Below, one piece after another: positions 57,254 to 64,000 of a DNA stretch of 64,000 nucleotides. This DNA is from Brachybacterium muris. GTDB taxonomy: Bacteria > Actinomycetota > Actinomycetes > Actinomycetales > Dermabacteraceae. Location of the stretch: positions 1,116,001 to 1,180,000 of the forward strand of contig NZ_JAFBCB010000001.1 in assembly GCF_016907455.1 (NCBI RefSeq), written 5' to 3'. Numbering within the stretch: the stretch's first letter is position 1; every line of letters begins with the position of its first letter. Below the pieces are notes generated by a model that saw only the letters and a program-made list of their open reading frames with translations, did not search any database and was not told the DNA's origin. Position numbers and translations under genes: made by a program.

Positions 57254-57976
57254 GTGAACCGAACCCTGCACTCCACGCTCCGCGTCCTGCACATCTCCCC
57301 GGCACCCCTCGCCCTGCGCCGCCCCGCCCTGGGGGCGCTGGCGATCCTCCCGCACACCGTGCACTACAGCGGCGCGGACCTCGCCGAGCTGCGCCGCGCC
57401 CCCGAGTGCGACGTCGCGGTGTTCGATGCGACCTCGGACCTCACCTGGGCCCCGCACATGGCCGCCCGCCTCGAGGCGGCGCGCCTGCACCTGCCGCTGG
57501 TGCTGATCATGGCCGAGAGCGGACTGGCCGCCGCGAACCAGGACTGGGGCGCCGCGGACTACCTCCTGCCCAGCTCCGGCCCCGCGGAGGTCGACGCCCG
57601 CCTCCGTCTCGCGCTGCGCTTCGCCCCCGCACCGGACCTCGGCCCGGAGCTGATCACCGCGGGCGGTCTCGTGATCGACGAGTCCAGTTACACCGCGACC
57701 CTGCACGGGCAGGCGCTGGAGCTGACCTTCAAGGAGTTCGAGCTGCTGAAGTACCTCGCCCAGCACCCGGGCCGCGTGTTCACCCGCGCCCAGCTGCTGC
57801 AGGAGGTGTGGGGCTACGACTACTTCGGCGGCACCCGCACCGTGGACGTGCACGTGCGGCGCCTGCGCGCCAAGCTCGGCGCCGGCATCGAGTCCGCGAT
57901 CCACACGGTCCGCAACGTCGGCTACCGCTTCGACCTCGTCGTCTCCGAGGCCGTCCCGGAGCTGCAGAGCGCCTGA
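57254..57976 (+). CDS. glnR: GlnR-like winged-helix response regulator (nitrogen control)
   Basis: A 240-residue OmpR-family protein from GTG 57254. The receiver-like domain (1-115) is degenerate in its phosphorylation pocket, as in actinobacterial GlnR. The C-terminal winged HTH is very GlnR-like: [20 protein letters not shown], then [20 protein letters not shown] and [13 protein letters not shown]. No kinase is adjacent, as expected for this orphan regulator. GlnR half-site-like repeats lie at 59471-59508 and 62887-62902, before nitrogen-scavenging genes. It is followed 11 bp later by the MobA-like gene. Confidence 0.88.
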   Translation: MNRTLHSTLRVLHISPAPLALRRPALGALAILPHTVHYSGADLAELRRAPECDVAVFDATSDLTWAPHMAARLEAARLHLPLVLIMAESGLAAANQDWGAADYLLPSSGPAEVDARLRLALRFAPAPDLGPELITAGGLVIDESSYTATLHGQALELTFKEFELLKYLAQHPGRVFTRAQLLQEVWGYDYFGGTRTVDVHVRRLRAKLGAGIESAIHTVRNVGYRFDLVVSEAVPELQSA

Positions 57977-57987
57977 GGACCCCCGTC

Positions 57988-58662
57988 ATGACCCAGCCCG
58001 ACCCGTCACCGTCGCCGGAGCACCTCACCCTGCCCGAGACCTCGGTTCTGCCAGAGACCGCAGTCCTGCCCGACTCGACAGCAGTCCTCCTCGCCGCGGG
58101 GGAGGGGCGGCGCCTGGGCCGCGGCCCGAAGGCGCTGCTGCCGCTCGGCGGGGAGCCCCTGGTCGCGGTGCTGACCCGGCGCCTGCTCGAGGGCGGCTGC
58201 CGCGACGTCCTGGTCGTCACCGGCGCCTACGCCGACGAGGTTGGCGCGGTCGCGCGCGAGGCCGGGGCGCGGGTCGCCGAGAGCCCTCTGTGGCGCACCG
58301 GCATGGCCGTCTCCCTGCGGGTCGGGGTCGCGGCGGCCGATGCCCCGCACCTCATGCTCGCCCTGGTCGACCACGTGGGGCTGAGCCCCGCGCTGGTGCG
58401 CCGGGTGCTCGGCGCGCATCGGCCCGGCCGCGCGACCGCCGCCTCCTACCCGGGGCCCGACGGTCGGCTCCTGCGCCGCCACCCCGTGCTGCTCGAGGCG
58501 GCCGACGCTCGCGCCGCCGCCGCGGAGGCGCATGGCGATCGCGGCGCCCGCGACTGGCTGCACCGCAATCTGGAGCGTGTGGACCTGGTGGACTGCGGGG
58601 ACCTCGACGACGGCGGCGACCTCGACACCGTCGCCGATCTCTCCCGCCTCGCCCGCCGCTGA
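57988..58662 (+). CDS. MobA/MocA-like nucleotidyltransferase
   Basis: A 224-residue protein. A 28-residue leader with repeated LPET/LPD units is followed by the nucleotidyltransferase signature VLLAAGEGRRLGRGPKALLPLGGEPL. The MobA-like fold runs to the end, with HLMLALVDHVGLSP in place of the usual D-x-P loop. MocA-type cytidylyltransferases make the molybdopterin cytosine dinucleotide of xanthine-dehydrogenase-class enzymes, so in a purine-catabolism island it may mature such an enzyme; no XDH gene is in the window. Confidence 0.8.
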   Translation: MTQPDPSPSPEHLTLPETSVLPETAVLPDSTAVLLAAGEGRRLGRGPKALLPLGGEPLVAVLTRRLLEGGCRDVLVVTGAYADEVGAVAREAGARVAESPLWRTGMAVSLRVGVAAADAPHLMLALVDHVGLSPALVRRVLGAHRPGRATAASYPGPDGRLLRRHPVLLEAADARAAAAEAHGDRGARDWLHRNLERVDLVDCGDLDDGGDLDTVADLSRLARR

Positions 58663-58697
58663 CCCGCGAGCGCCGGCCGGCCCCGTCGGCCGCGCCC

Positions 58698-59447
58698 TCA
58701 CCCCCGGGCGCGCGCGTGCCCGACCAGCGCGACCGCCGCGCAGAGCGCCCCGGCGAGCAGCAGCCCCGCCCCCGCGTGCACCTGCAGCAGCAGCGCGCCG
58801 ACGGCGGCGCCGGTGAGCATGAGCAGCACCGCGAGCAGTCGGCGCGGCCACAGCGCCCCGGTCCCGCCGGCCAGTCCCGAGTCCATCGCCAGGCCCGTGA
58901 TGGTGGAGGTGATGACCACGGTCGTCACGTCCTTCACGGCGAGGGCGCGGGCGGTCGCGGCCTGCGCCCCCATCGCCAGGCCCAGCGCTCCGGTCACGCC
59001 GAGCAGCGCCGTGTGCGGGGCGCCCTCCCACACGAGCAGCATCGCGCCGGCGGCGATCACCACGGCCGCGACCGCGCAGAGCAGGGCGGTGGTCGCGCCG
59101 GTCCAGGCCCCGGTGCGCCCGCCGAGGGCGCGGCCGGCGAGGATCGCACCGAGCACGAAGCCTGCCAGCGCCAGCACCGGGCCGACCACGGGCAGGTCGT
59201 CCGCGCCGGTCAGCGCCATGCCGAGGATGACGACGTTGCCGGTCATGTTCGCGGTGAACACCCGATCCAGCCCCAGGTAGCCGACCGCGTCGACGATGCC
59301 GGTGGCGAAGGTGAGGGCGAGCATGAGGCGCAGGTGCCGCGGGCGCAGGTCGGCCGCGGGTGCGGCGCTCGTCTCCGGGGCGGCAGGGTCGCTCGCGGTG
59401 GCGGTGGCGGTGGCGGAGGCGGTGTCGGCGGCAGGGGTTCCGGTCAT
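58698..59447 (-). CDS. DUF1275 (YoaK-like) membrane protein
   Basis: A 249-residue protein with about six membrane helices and a 38-residue Ala/Thr-rich cytoplasmic start. Family marks are LTFATGIVDAVGYLGLDRVFTANMTGNVVILG and AMGAQAATARALAVKDVTTVVITSTITGLA. The transported compound is unknown. It diverges from the acetamidase gene across the GlnR-like sites, so it may be part of the same nitrogen response. Confidence 0.88.
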   Translation of the reverse strand: MTGTPAADTASATATATASDPAAPETSAAPAADLRPRHLRLMLALTFATGIVDAVGYLGLDRVFTANMTGNVVILGMALTGADDLPVVGPVLALAGFVLGAILAGRALGGRTGAWTGATTALLCAVAAVVIAAGAMLLVWEGAPHTALLGVTGALGLAMGAQAATARALAVKDVTTVVITSTITGLAMDSGLAGGTGALWPRRLLAVLLMLTGAAVGALLLQVHAGAGLLLAGALCAAVALVGHARARG

Positions 59448-59470
59448 GGCCGGGAGGCTACGGACCTCCT

Positions 59471-59508
59471 GAAACCCGGGCGGCACGGCCGTGTAACAAG
59501 GGCGTAAA
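59471..59508. promoter_or_regulatory. Tandem GlnR-type half-sites upstream of the acetamidase
   Basis: GAAAC (59471), GGCAC (59482), GTAAC (59493) and GTAAA (59504) follow one another with exactly 6 bp between, an 11-bp period. The literature GlnR box of actinobacteria alternates GTNAC and GAAAC half-sites with 6-bp spacers; three of the four here end in AC. The array sits in the 99-bp gap between DUF1275 and acetamidase genes, 39 bp before the acetamidase ATG. Confidence 0.65.
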
Positions 59509-59546
59509 ACCCCGCCCCTAGCGTGGAGCGTGAGCTGAGGAGGACC

Positions 59547-60638
59547 ATGCTGACGAACATCCTGCGAGCGGGCGAGAAGGCGCCGGCCGGAGTCGCCCAC
59601 CTCCCCGTGGAGGAGCGTACGAGCCTGTGGGGCCGACTGCCCTGCGCGGCCGACGCCCCTGTGCTGCGCCTCGAGCCCGGCGACGAGGCGGTCATCGACA
59701 CCCTCAGCCACGAGGGGATCCTCGAGGACCAGGGCCGGGACCCGCGCGCCTTCTTCGGCGCCCACGGCGTCGAGCCTGAGCAGGTGCTGCCCGACGCGAT
59801 CGCGCTCGCCGCGGGCCATCCCGGTCGCGACCGGGCGACCGACGGCCCCCATGTGGTCACCGGCCCGATCCAGGTCGCCGGTGCCCGCCCCGGCGACCTG
59901 CTGAAGGTGACGATCCTCGAGCACGAGATGCGTGTGCCCTACGGCGTGGTCTCCAACCGCCACGGCCGCGGCGCCCTGCCCGGTGAGTACCCGGCCGGTC
60001 CCGGCACCGTGAGCGTCTTCGCCGGGGTCGAGCACACTCCGAACGGGCCCGTCGGCACCATGGCCCCGCGCGCCGGCGCCGAGCGGACGCTCCGCTTTCC
60101 GCTGCGCCCGTTCCTCGGGATCATGGGTGTGGCCGTGCCCGGCACGGGGCGCCCCCACTCGGTGCCGCCCGGCCGACACGGCGGCAACATCGACATCAAC
60201 CTCCTCACCGCCGGGACCTCCCTCTACCTGCCCGTCCAGGTCGAGGGCGCCCTCGCCTACGTCGGTGACCCGCACTTCGCCCAGGGCGACGGGGAGGTGG
60301 CGCTGACCGCGATGGAGGCGAGCCTGCGCAGCCGGCTCCGGTTCGACGTGATCGCCCGCGAGGACGCGATCGCGCAGTTCGGCGAGGTGGCCGGTCCCCT
60401 CGCCGAGACCACCGAGTACCTCATCCCCACCGGAATGGACGAGGACCTCGACCTCGCCGTGAAGGACTGCGTGCGCCACGCGATCGCGCTGCTCCAGGCC
60501 CGCTGGGGCCTGGATCCCGAGCATGCGCTCGCCTACCTCAGCGCCGCCACCGACTTCGACATCTCCCAGGTCGTCGACGTCGTCAAGGGCGTCCACGCCC
60601 GCATCCGCACGGCCGACTTCGCGGAGGTCCGCCCATGA
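59547..60638 (+). CDS. fmdA: Acetamidase/formamidase family protein
   Basis: A 363-residue zinc-type amidase of the FmdA/AmdA family, releasing ammonia from small amides. Family segments are VIDTLSHEGILEDQG, HVVTGPIQVAGARPGDLLKV, the FLGIMGVAVPGTG stretch, PPGRHGGNIDINLLTAGTSL and YVGDPHFAQGDGEVA. GAGGAGG lies 4 bp before ATG 59547. The 3' end overlaps the next amidase start as ATGA. The exact amide (formamide, acetamide, or an intermediate of ureide breakdown) is not readable. Confidence 0.93.
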   Translation: MLTNILRAGEKAPAGVAHLPVEERTSLWGRLPCAADAPVLRLEPGDEAVIDTLSHEGILEDQGRDPRAFFGAHGVEPEQVLPDAIALAAGHPGRDRATDGPHVVTGPIQVAGARPGDLLKVTILEHEMRVPYGVVSNRHGRGALPGEYPAGPGTVSVFAGVEHTPNGPVGTMAPRAGAERTLRFPLRPFLGIMGVAVPGTGRPHSVPPGRHGGNIDINLLTAGTSLYLPVQVEGALAYVGDPHFAQGDGEVALTAMEASLRSRLRFDVIAREDAIAQFGEVAGPLAETTEYLIPTGMDEDLDLAVKDCVRHAIALLQARWGLDPEHALAYLSAATDFDISQVVDVVKGVHARIRTADFAEVRP

Positions 60639-62353
60639 GCACCACGTCTTCCTCGGTGTCGCCGGCCGACGTCCTCGCGGACCGCGCCCGTCCCGTCGCG
60701 AACGGCCCCGAGATCCCCGGGCTGCTCGAGGCGTTCTGGGAGTACGAGCGCGCGCTCATGGCCGACGACCTCCCGGCGCTCGACGCCCTGTTCGCCCCCG
60801 GCCCGGACACCCTGCGCGGCGACGCGGCGGGGCTGCTGCGCGGACACGACGCGATCAGCACCTTCCGCGGCGGGCGCGGCGGCGCCCCGAAGCGCCGCAT
60901 CGTCGAGGTCGAGGTGCGGGCGCTCGGCGAGGACCACGCGGCGGTCGTCGCGATCACCGAGCTGCTGCGCGGCGGCCGCGGCCAGCAGACCCAGGTGTGG
61001 CGGCGCGGCGAGGACGGCTGGAAGGTCGCCGTCGCCCACGTCGCCGTGGCCCCGCCCGCGATGGACCGCCGGATCTGGCGGGTCCTCGGCGCCCCGCTCG
61101 TCCCGGCCTCTGTCCCCGCCGGCGGGGGATCGGCCGACGAGGCACCGGGCCCCCTCGCCGGGGAGAGGATCGCGGTCAAGGACGTGATCGCGGTGGCCGG
61201 GCAGAGGATCGGCGGCGGCAGCCCCGCCCTGCTCGCGGGCGCCCGCCCCGAGCCCCGTCACGCCGACGCGGTGGAGCTGCTGCTGGACGCGGGCGCCGAG
61301 ATCACCGGCATCGCCGCGACCGACGAGCTCGCCTACAGCCTCGCCGGCACCAACACCCACTACGGCACCCCGCCGAACCCCCGCGCCCCGCACCGGATCA
61401 GCGGCGGCTCCACCTCCGGCCCCGCGTCGGCCGTGTCGCTGGGGCACGCGAGCATCGGGCTCGGCACCGACACCGGCGGCTCCCTCCGGGTCCCCGCCGC
61501 CTACCAGGGACTGTGGGCGCTGCGCCCCACCCACGGCGCCGTGCCGTGCGACGGGGTGCTCCCCCTCGCGCCGAGCTTCGACACGGTCGGCCTGCTCACC
61601 CGCACGCCGGACCTCCTCGCCCGCGCCGCCGCCGTGCTCCTGCCCGAGGAGCAGGAAGGGCTCGAGGACCCCGCGCTGCACACCGTCCCCGGGCTCGAGA
61701 CGCTGCTGGACCCCGAGGTCGCAGACGCCCTCGACACCGCCCTCGCGCGCTGGCGCACCGCGATCGAGATCGAGGAGGCGGACCCGCTGGACGCCGACGA
61801 GCTCATTGGCTTCGCCGAGACCTTCCGCCTCCTCCAGGCTCGCGAGGCCTGGGCCGCCCACGGCGAGTGGGTGAGCGCGCACCGCAGCGAGCTCGCGCCC
61901 GACGTCGGTGCCCGCTTCGACGCGGCCGCCCGGGTCACGGCCGACGAGGCCGCCGACGCGCAGCAGGCCCGCACCCGCGCCGTCGGCCAGATCCGACGCC
62001 GCCTCGGCGAGGGGGTGCTCGTGGTCCCCGCAGCCTCGTCCATCGCGCCGCTCGTGCGGGACGCGGCCGCGGGCGGCCCCGCGATCGAGGCCCAGCGCGC
62101 ACGGACCATGCGACTGACGTGCCTGGCGGGCCTGGCCGGTCTGCCGGCGGTGGCGGTGCCGCTCGTGACCGCGAGCGGTTTGCCGACGGCCGTGACCCTC
62201 GTGGGCCCGCCCGGCAGCGACCTCGCCCTCATCGACCTCGCCACCCGGCTCGAGGAGGCCACCGCCCCTCCCGTCGGCCCCGCGCCGGGCACGGCTGCCA
62301 CCACGGACGCCGCGCCCACCATCGGCACTGCGCCGGGGAGGATCCCCGCATGA
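60635..62353 (+). CDS. AtzH-like (DUF3225) domain fused to amidase-signature enzyme
   Basis: A 572-residue two-domain protein. Residues about 20-135 are a SnoaL-fold AtzH-like domain (LLEAFWEYERALMADDLPAL, GHDAISTFRGGR). Residues about 160-550 are an amidase-signature hydrolase with triad Lys in RIAVKDVIAV, cis-Ser in ISGGSTSGPAS and nucleophile Ser in GTDTGGSLRVPA. The last 25 residues are low complexity. AtzH and amidases act next to each other in s-triazine/biuret breakdown. Here the fusion sits between acetamidase and OHCU decarboxylase, suggesting use on a ureido compound. Coupled on both sides by ATGA overlaps. Confidence 0.85.
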   Translation: MSTTSSSVSPADVLADRARPVANGPEIPGLLEAFWEYERALMADDLPALDALFAPGPDTLRGDAAGLLRGHDAISTFRGGRGGAPKRRIVEVEVRALGEDHAAVVAITELLRGGRGQQTQVWRRGEDGWKVAVAHVAVAPPAMDRRIWRVLGAPLVPASVPAGGGSADEAPGPLAGERIAVKDVIAVAGQRIGGGSPALLAGARPEPRHADAVELLLDAGAEITGIAATDELAYSLAGTNTHYGTPPNPRAPHRISGGSTSGPASAVSLGHASIGLGTDTGGSLRVPAAYQGLWALRPTHGAVPCDGVLPLAPSFDTVGLLTRTPDLLARAAAVLLPEEQEGLEDPALHTVPGLETLLDPEVADALDTALARWRTAIEIEEADPLDADELIGFAETFRLLQAREAWAAHGEWVSAHRSELAPDVGARFDAAARVTADEAADAQQARTRAVGQIRRRLGEGVLVVPAASSIAPLVRDAAAGGPAIEAQRARTMRLTCLAGLAGLPAVAVPLVTASGLPTAVTLVGPPGSDLALIDLATRLEEATAPPVGPAPGTAATTDAAPTIGTAPGRIPA

Positions 62354-62847
62354 GCACCCTGCCCGCCCTCCAGCGCCTGAACACCGCACCGCCCGCCGCG
62401 CTCGCGGAGCAGCTGCGCGCCTGCGCCCCGATCGAGTCCTGGGTGCGCCACCTCATCGCCGCCCGCCCCTACCCCTGCGCCGAGTCGTTGCTCGCCGAGG
62501 CCTCGGACCGCGCCCGACGCTGGACCCCCGATGAGGTCCACGGGGCGCTCGCCCACCATCCCCGCATCGGGGAGAAGGCGAAGGGCCTGGGGGCTGCGGA
62601 GACCTCGCACTCCGCCGCCGAGCAGGCGGGGGTGGAGGACCCGGGGGAGTGGGTGCGCGCGAACGCCCGCTACGAGGAGCGTTTCGGGACCGTGTTCCTC
62701 ATCCGCGCCGCCGGCCGCACCCAGGCCGAGATGCTCGCCGAGCTCGAGCGGCGCCTGTTCCTCAGCGACGAGGATGAGCAGAAGGAGCGCGCCGAGCAGC
62801 TGCGCCAGATCGCCCTGCGCCGCCTCGAGGCCCTGCTCGCGGACTGA
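62350..62847 (+). CDS. uraD: 2-oxo-4-hydroxy-4-carboxy-5-ureidoimidazoline (OHCU) decarboxylase
   Basis: A 165-residue all-helical enzyme. It decarboxylates OHCU to S-allantoin in urate breakdown. The family motifs HHPRIGEKAKG and SHSAAEQAGVEDP plus YEERFGTVFLIRAAGRTQAEM are clear; the histidine and glutamate in the first two are catalytic in characterised relatives. It overlaps the amidase stop as ATGA. Its presence firmly ties the cluster to urate or allantoin metabolism. Confidence 0.93.
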   Translation: MSTLPALQRLNTAPPAALAEQLRACAPIESWVRHLIAARPYPCAESLLAEASDRARRWTPDEVHGALAHHPRIGEKAKGLGAAETSHSAAEQAGVEDPGEWVRANARYEERFGTVFLIRAAGRTQAEMLAELERRLFLSDEDEQKERAEQLRQIALRRLEALLAD

Positions 62848-62886
62848 CCCGCCACCTCGCAGGCTTCCCGTCCTCGATCCGCGACG

Positions 62887-62902
62887 GAAACACCCCTGAA
62901 AC
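62887..62902 (+). promoter_or_regulatory. GlnR-type half-site pair upstream of pucG
   Basis: GAAAC (62887-62891), six bases, GAAAC (62898-62902): the AC-n9-AC pattern of GlnR boxes. It is 30 bp upstream of ATG 62932 and 78 bp upstream of ATG 62980. Confidence 0.5.
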
Positions 62903-62979
62903 GTCTGTTGCATTCACTGGGACCAGAACCGATGAACGTCCCAGCACTGCATGCACGTCCCCAGAACGGAAACTCCTTG

Positions 62980-64000
62980 ATGCGCACCTCGCAGATCGCC
63001 CCGCCGCCGCGGCTGCTCATGGGCCCCGGCCCCATCAGCGCCGACCCCCGCGTGCTGCGGGCCATGTCCGCCTCGCTGCTGGGCCAGTTCGACCCCGCGA
63101 TGACGGCGCTGATGACCGAGACCCAGGGCCTCTTCCGCGAGGTGTTCCGCACCGGCAACGAGGCGACGCTCCTGGTGGACGGCACCTCCCGTGCCGGCAT
63201 CGAGGCCGTGCTCGTCTCCCTCCTCGAACCCGGCGACAAGGTGCTCGTCCCGATCTTCGGCCGCTTCGGCCACCTCCTGGTCGAGATCGCCGAGCGCTGC
63301 GGCGCCGAGGTCCACACGCTCGAGACCGAATGGGGACAGGTGTTCCCCGCCTCCGTCATCGAGGACGCGGTCCGGACGGTCCGCCCGAAGCTCCTCGCCG
63401 TCGTCCAGGGCGACACCTCCACCACCATGAACCAGCCCCTCGAGGAGCTCGGCGAGATCGCCGCCAGGCACGGCGCGCTGCTGTACACCGATGCGACCGC
63501 CTCCCTCGGCGGGAACGACCTGCTGGTCGACGAGTGGGGGATCGACGCCGCGACCGCGGGCCTGCAGAAGTGCCTCGCCGGCCCTTCCGGCAGCTCACCG
63601 CTGACCCTCTCCGATCGCGCCGTCGAGGTGATCGGGGCGCGACGCCACGTCGAGGCCGGGATCGCCGACGGCACCGCCGGGCGCGGCACCCGCATCCGCT
63701 CGAACTACTTCGACCTCGCGATGATCCTGGACTACTGGGGCGAGCAGCGCCTGAACCACCACACCGAGGCGACGAGCATGCTCTACGCCGCCCGCGAGTG
63801 CGCGAGCCTGCTGGTCGAGGAGGGGATGGACGCCGCCGTCGCCCGCCACCGCCTCCACGGCGCCGCCATGGCCGCCGGCATCGAGGGCCTGGGACTCACC
63901 CTCTTCGGCGACCAGGCCCACCGCATGCACAACGTCCTCGCCGTCGAGATCCCGGACGGCATCGACGCCGACGCCGCCCGCGCCGCGATGCTGGAGGACT
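62980..64000 (+). CDS. pucG: PucG-like ureidoglycine-glyoxylate aminotransferase, 3'-partial
   Basis: Class V, PLP-dependent aminotransferase running off the window; 340 codons are visible. The start of the fold reads PPPRLLMGPGPISADPRVLRAMS, close to alanine-glyoxylate/ureidoglycine-glyoxylate aminotransferases. VLVPIFGRFGHLLVEIA and AATAGLQKCLAGPSGSSPL follow, the latter holding the Schiff-base lysine. With OHCU decarboxylase next to it, the PucG function (S-ureidoglycine plus glyoxylate to oxalurate and glycine) is favoured over plain alanine-glyoxylate transamination. Start may be ATG 62980 or the in-frame ATG 62932. Confidence 0.88.
   Translation, partial: MRTSQIAPPPRLLMGPGPISADPRVLRAMSASLLGQFDPAMTALMTETQGLFREVFRTGNEATLLVDGTSRAGIEAVLVSLLEPGDKVLVPIFGRFGHLLVEIAERCGAEVHTLETEWGQVFPASVIEDAVRTVRPKLLAVVQGDTSTTMNQPLEELGEIAARHGALLYTDATASLGGNDLLVDEWGIDAATAGLQKCLAGPSGSSPLTLSDRAVEVIGARRHVEAGIADGTAGRGTRIRSNYFDLAMILDYWGEQRLNHHTEATSMLYAARECASLLVEEGMDAAVARHRLHGAAMAAGIEGLGLTLFGDQAHRMHNVLAVEIPDGIDADAARAAMLED

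Overview
The window is very GC-rich, with start codons, operon overlaps and gene content typical of Actinomycetota: Lsr2, a GlnR-type regulator, a DUF4032/YczE pair, a Holin-X protein and an MsmK/UgpC sugar ATPase. Gene order and protein character suggest Micrococcales, perhaps a Brachybacterium-like member of the Dermabacteraceae. The genus is an inference, because no marker search could be run. I found no rRNA, tRNA or CRISPR array.

Region 1 (1-466) is the end of an IS21-family element whose tip truncates a short-chain dehydrogenase. Region 2 (about 454-3366) is a divergent group: old-yellow enzyme and truncated SDR on the minus strand, ribbon-helix-helix regulator and VOC protein on the plus strand, with a palindromic operator between them. 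Region 3 (3.5-33 kb) is chromosomal core: acetyl-CoA synthetase, a NarL-type two-component system, a LacI regulator, cysS, rlmB, def, ppa, dacB, tilS-hpt-ftsH, a folate operon (folE-folP-folBK) running through DUF3180 towards two PH-domain membrane proteins, a DUF2520 protein and panC, then lysS and lsr2.

Region 4 (33.1-45 kb) is a carbon-utilisation block. It holds malate:quinone oxidoreductase, LutABC lactate oxidation and an aldose epimerase in one minus-strand operon. Beside it is an L-fucose block: GH95 fucosidase, a decayed GH29/fuconolactonase chimera, a GntR regulator, an SDR and an FAH-family hydrolase. The known non-phosphorylating fucose route ends in pyruvate plus L-lactate, which LutABC would consume.

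Region 5 (45.3-50.5 kb) is a TetR regulator with an unusual triple half-site operator and an oleate hydratase gene split by a complete 2,581-bp copy of the same IS21 element. The insertion has a 5-bp target duplication. Region 6 (50.5-57 kb) is accessory and partly decayed: two gene fragments, an MFS exporter, a DUF4282 protein, a GntR/SDR pair with a clear operator, and an SDR with a premature stop.

Region 7 (57.2-64 kb) looks like a GlnR-controlled purine/ureide nitrogen island: GlnR-like regulator, MobA-like nucleotidyltransferase, DUF1275 membrane protein, acetamidase/formamidase, an AtzH-domain/amidase fusion, OHCU decarboxylase and a PucG-like ureidoglycine-glyoxylate aminotransferase that runs off the window. 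GlnR-like half-sites at 11-bp spacing lie before the acetamidase and before pucG. All functional calls come from reading motifs by eye; no database search was possible.
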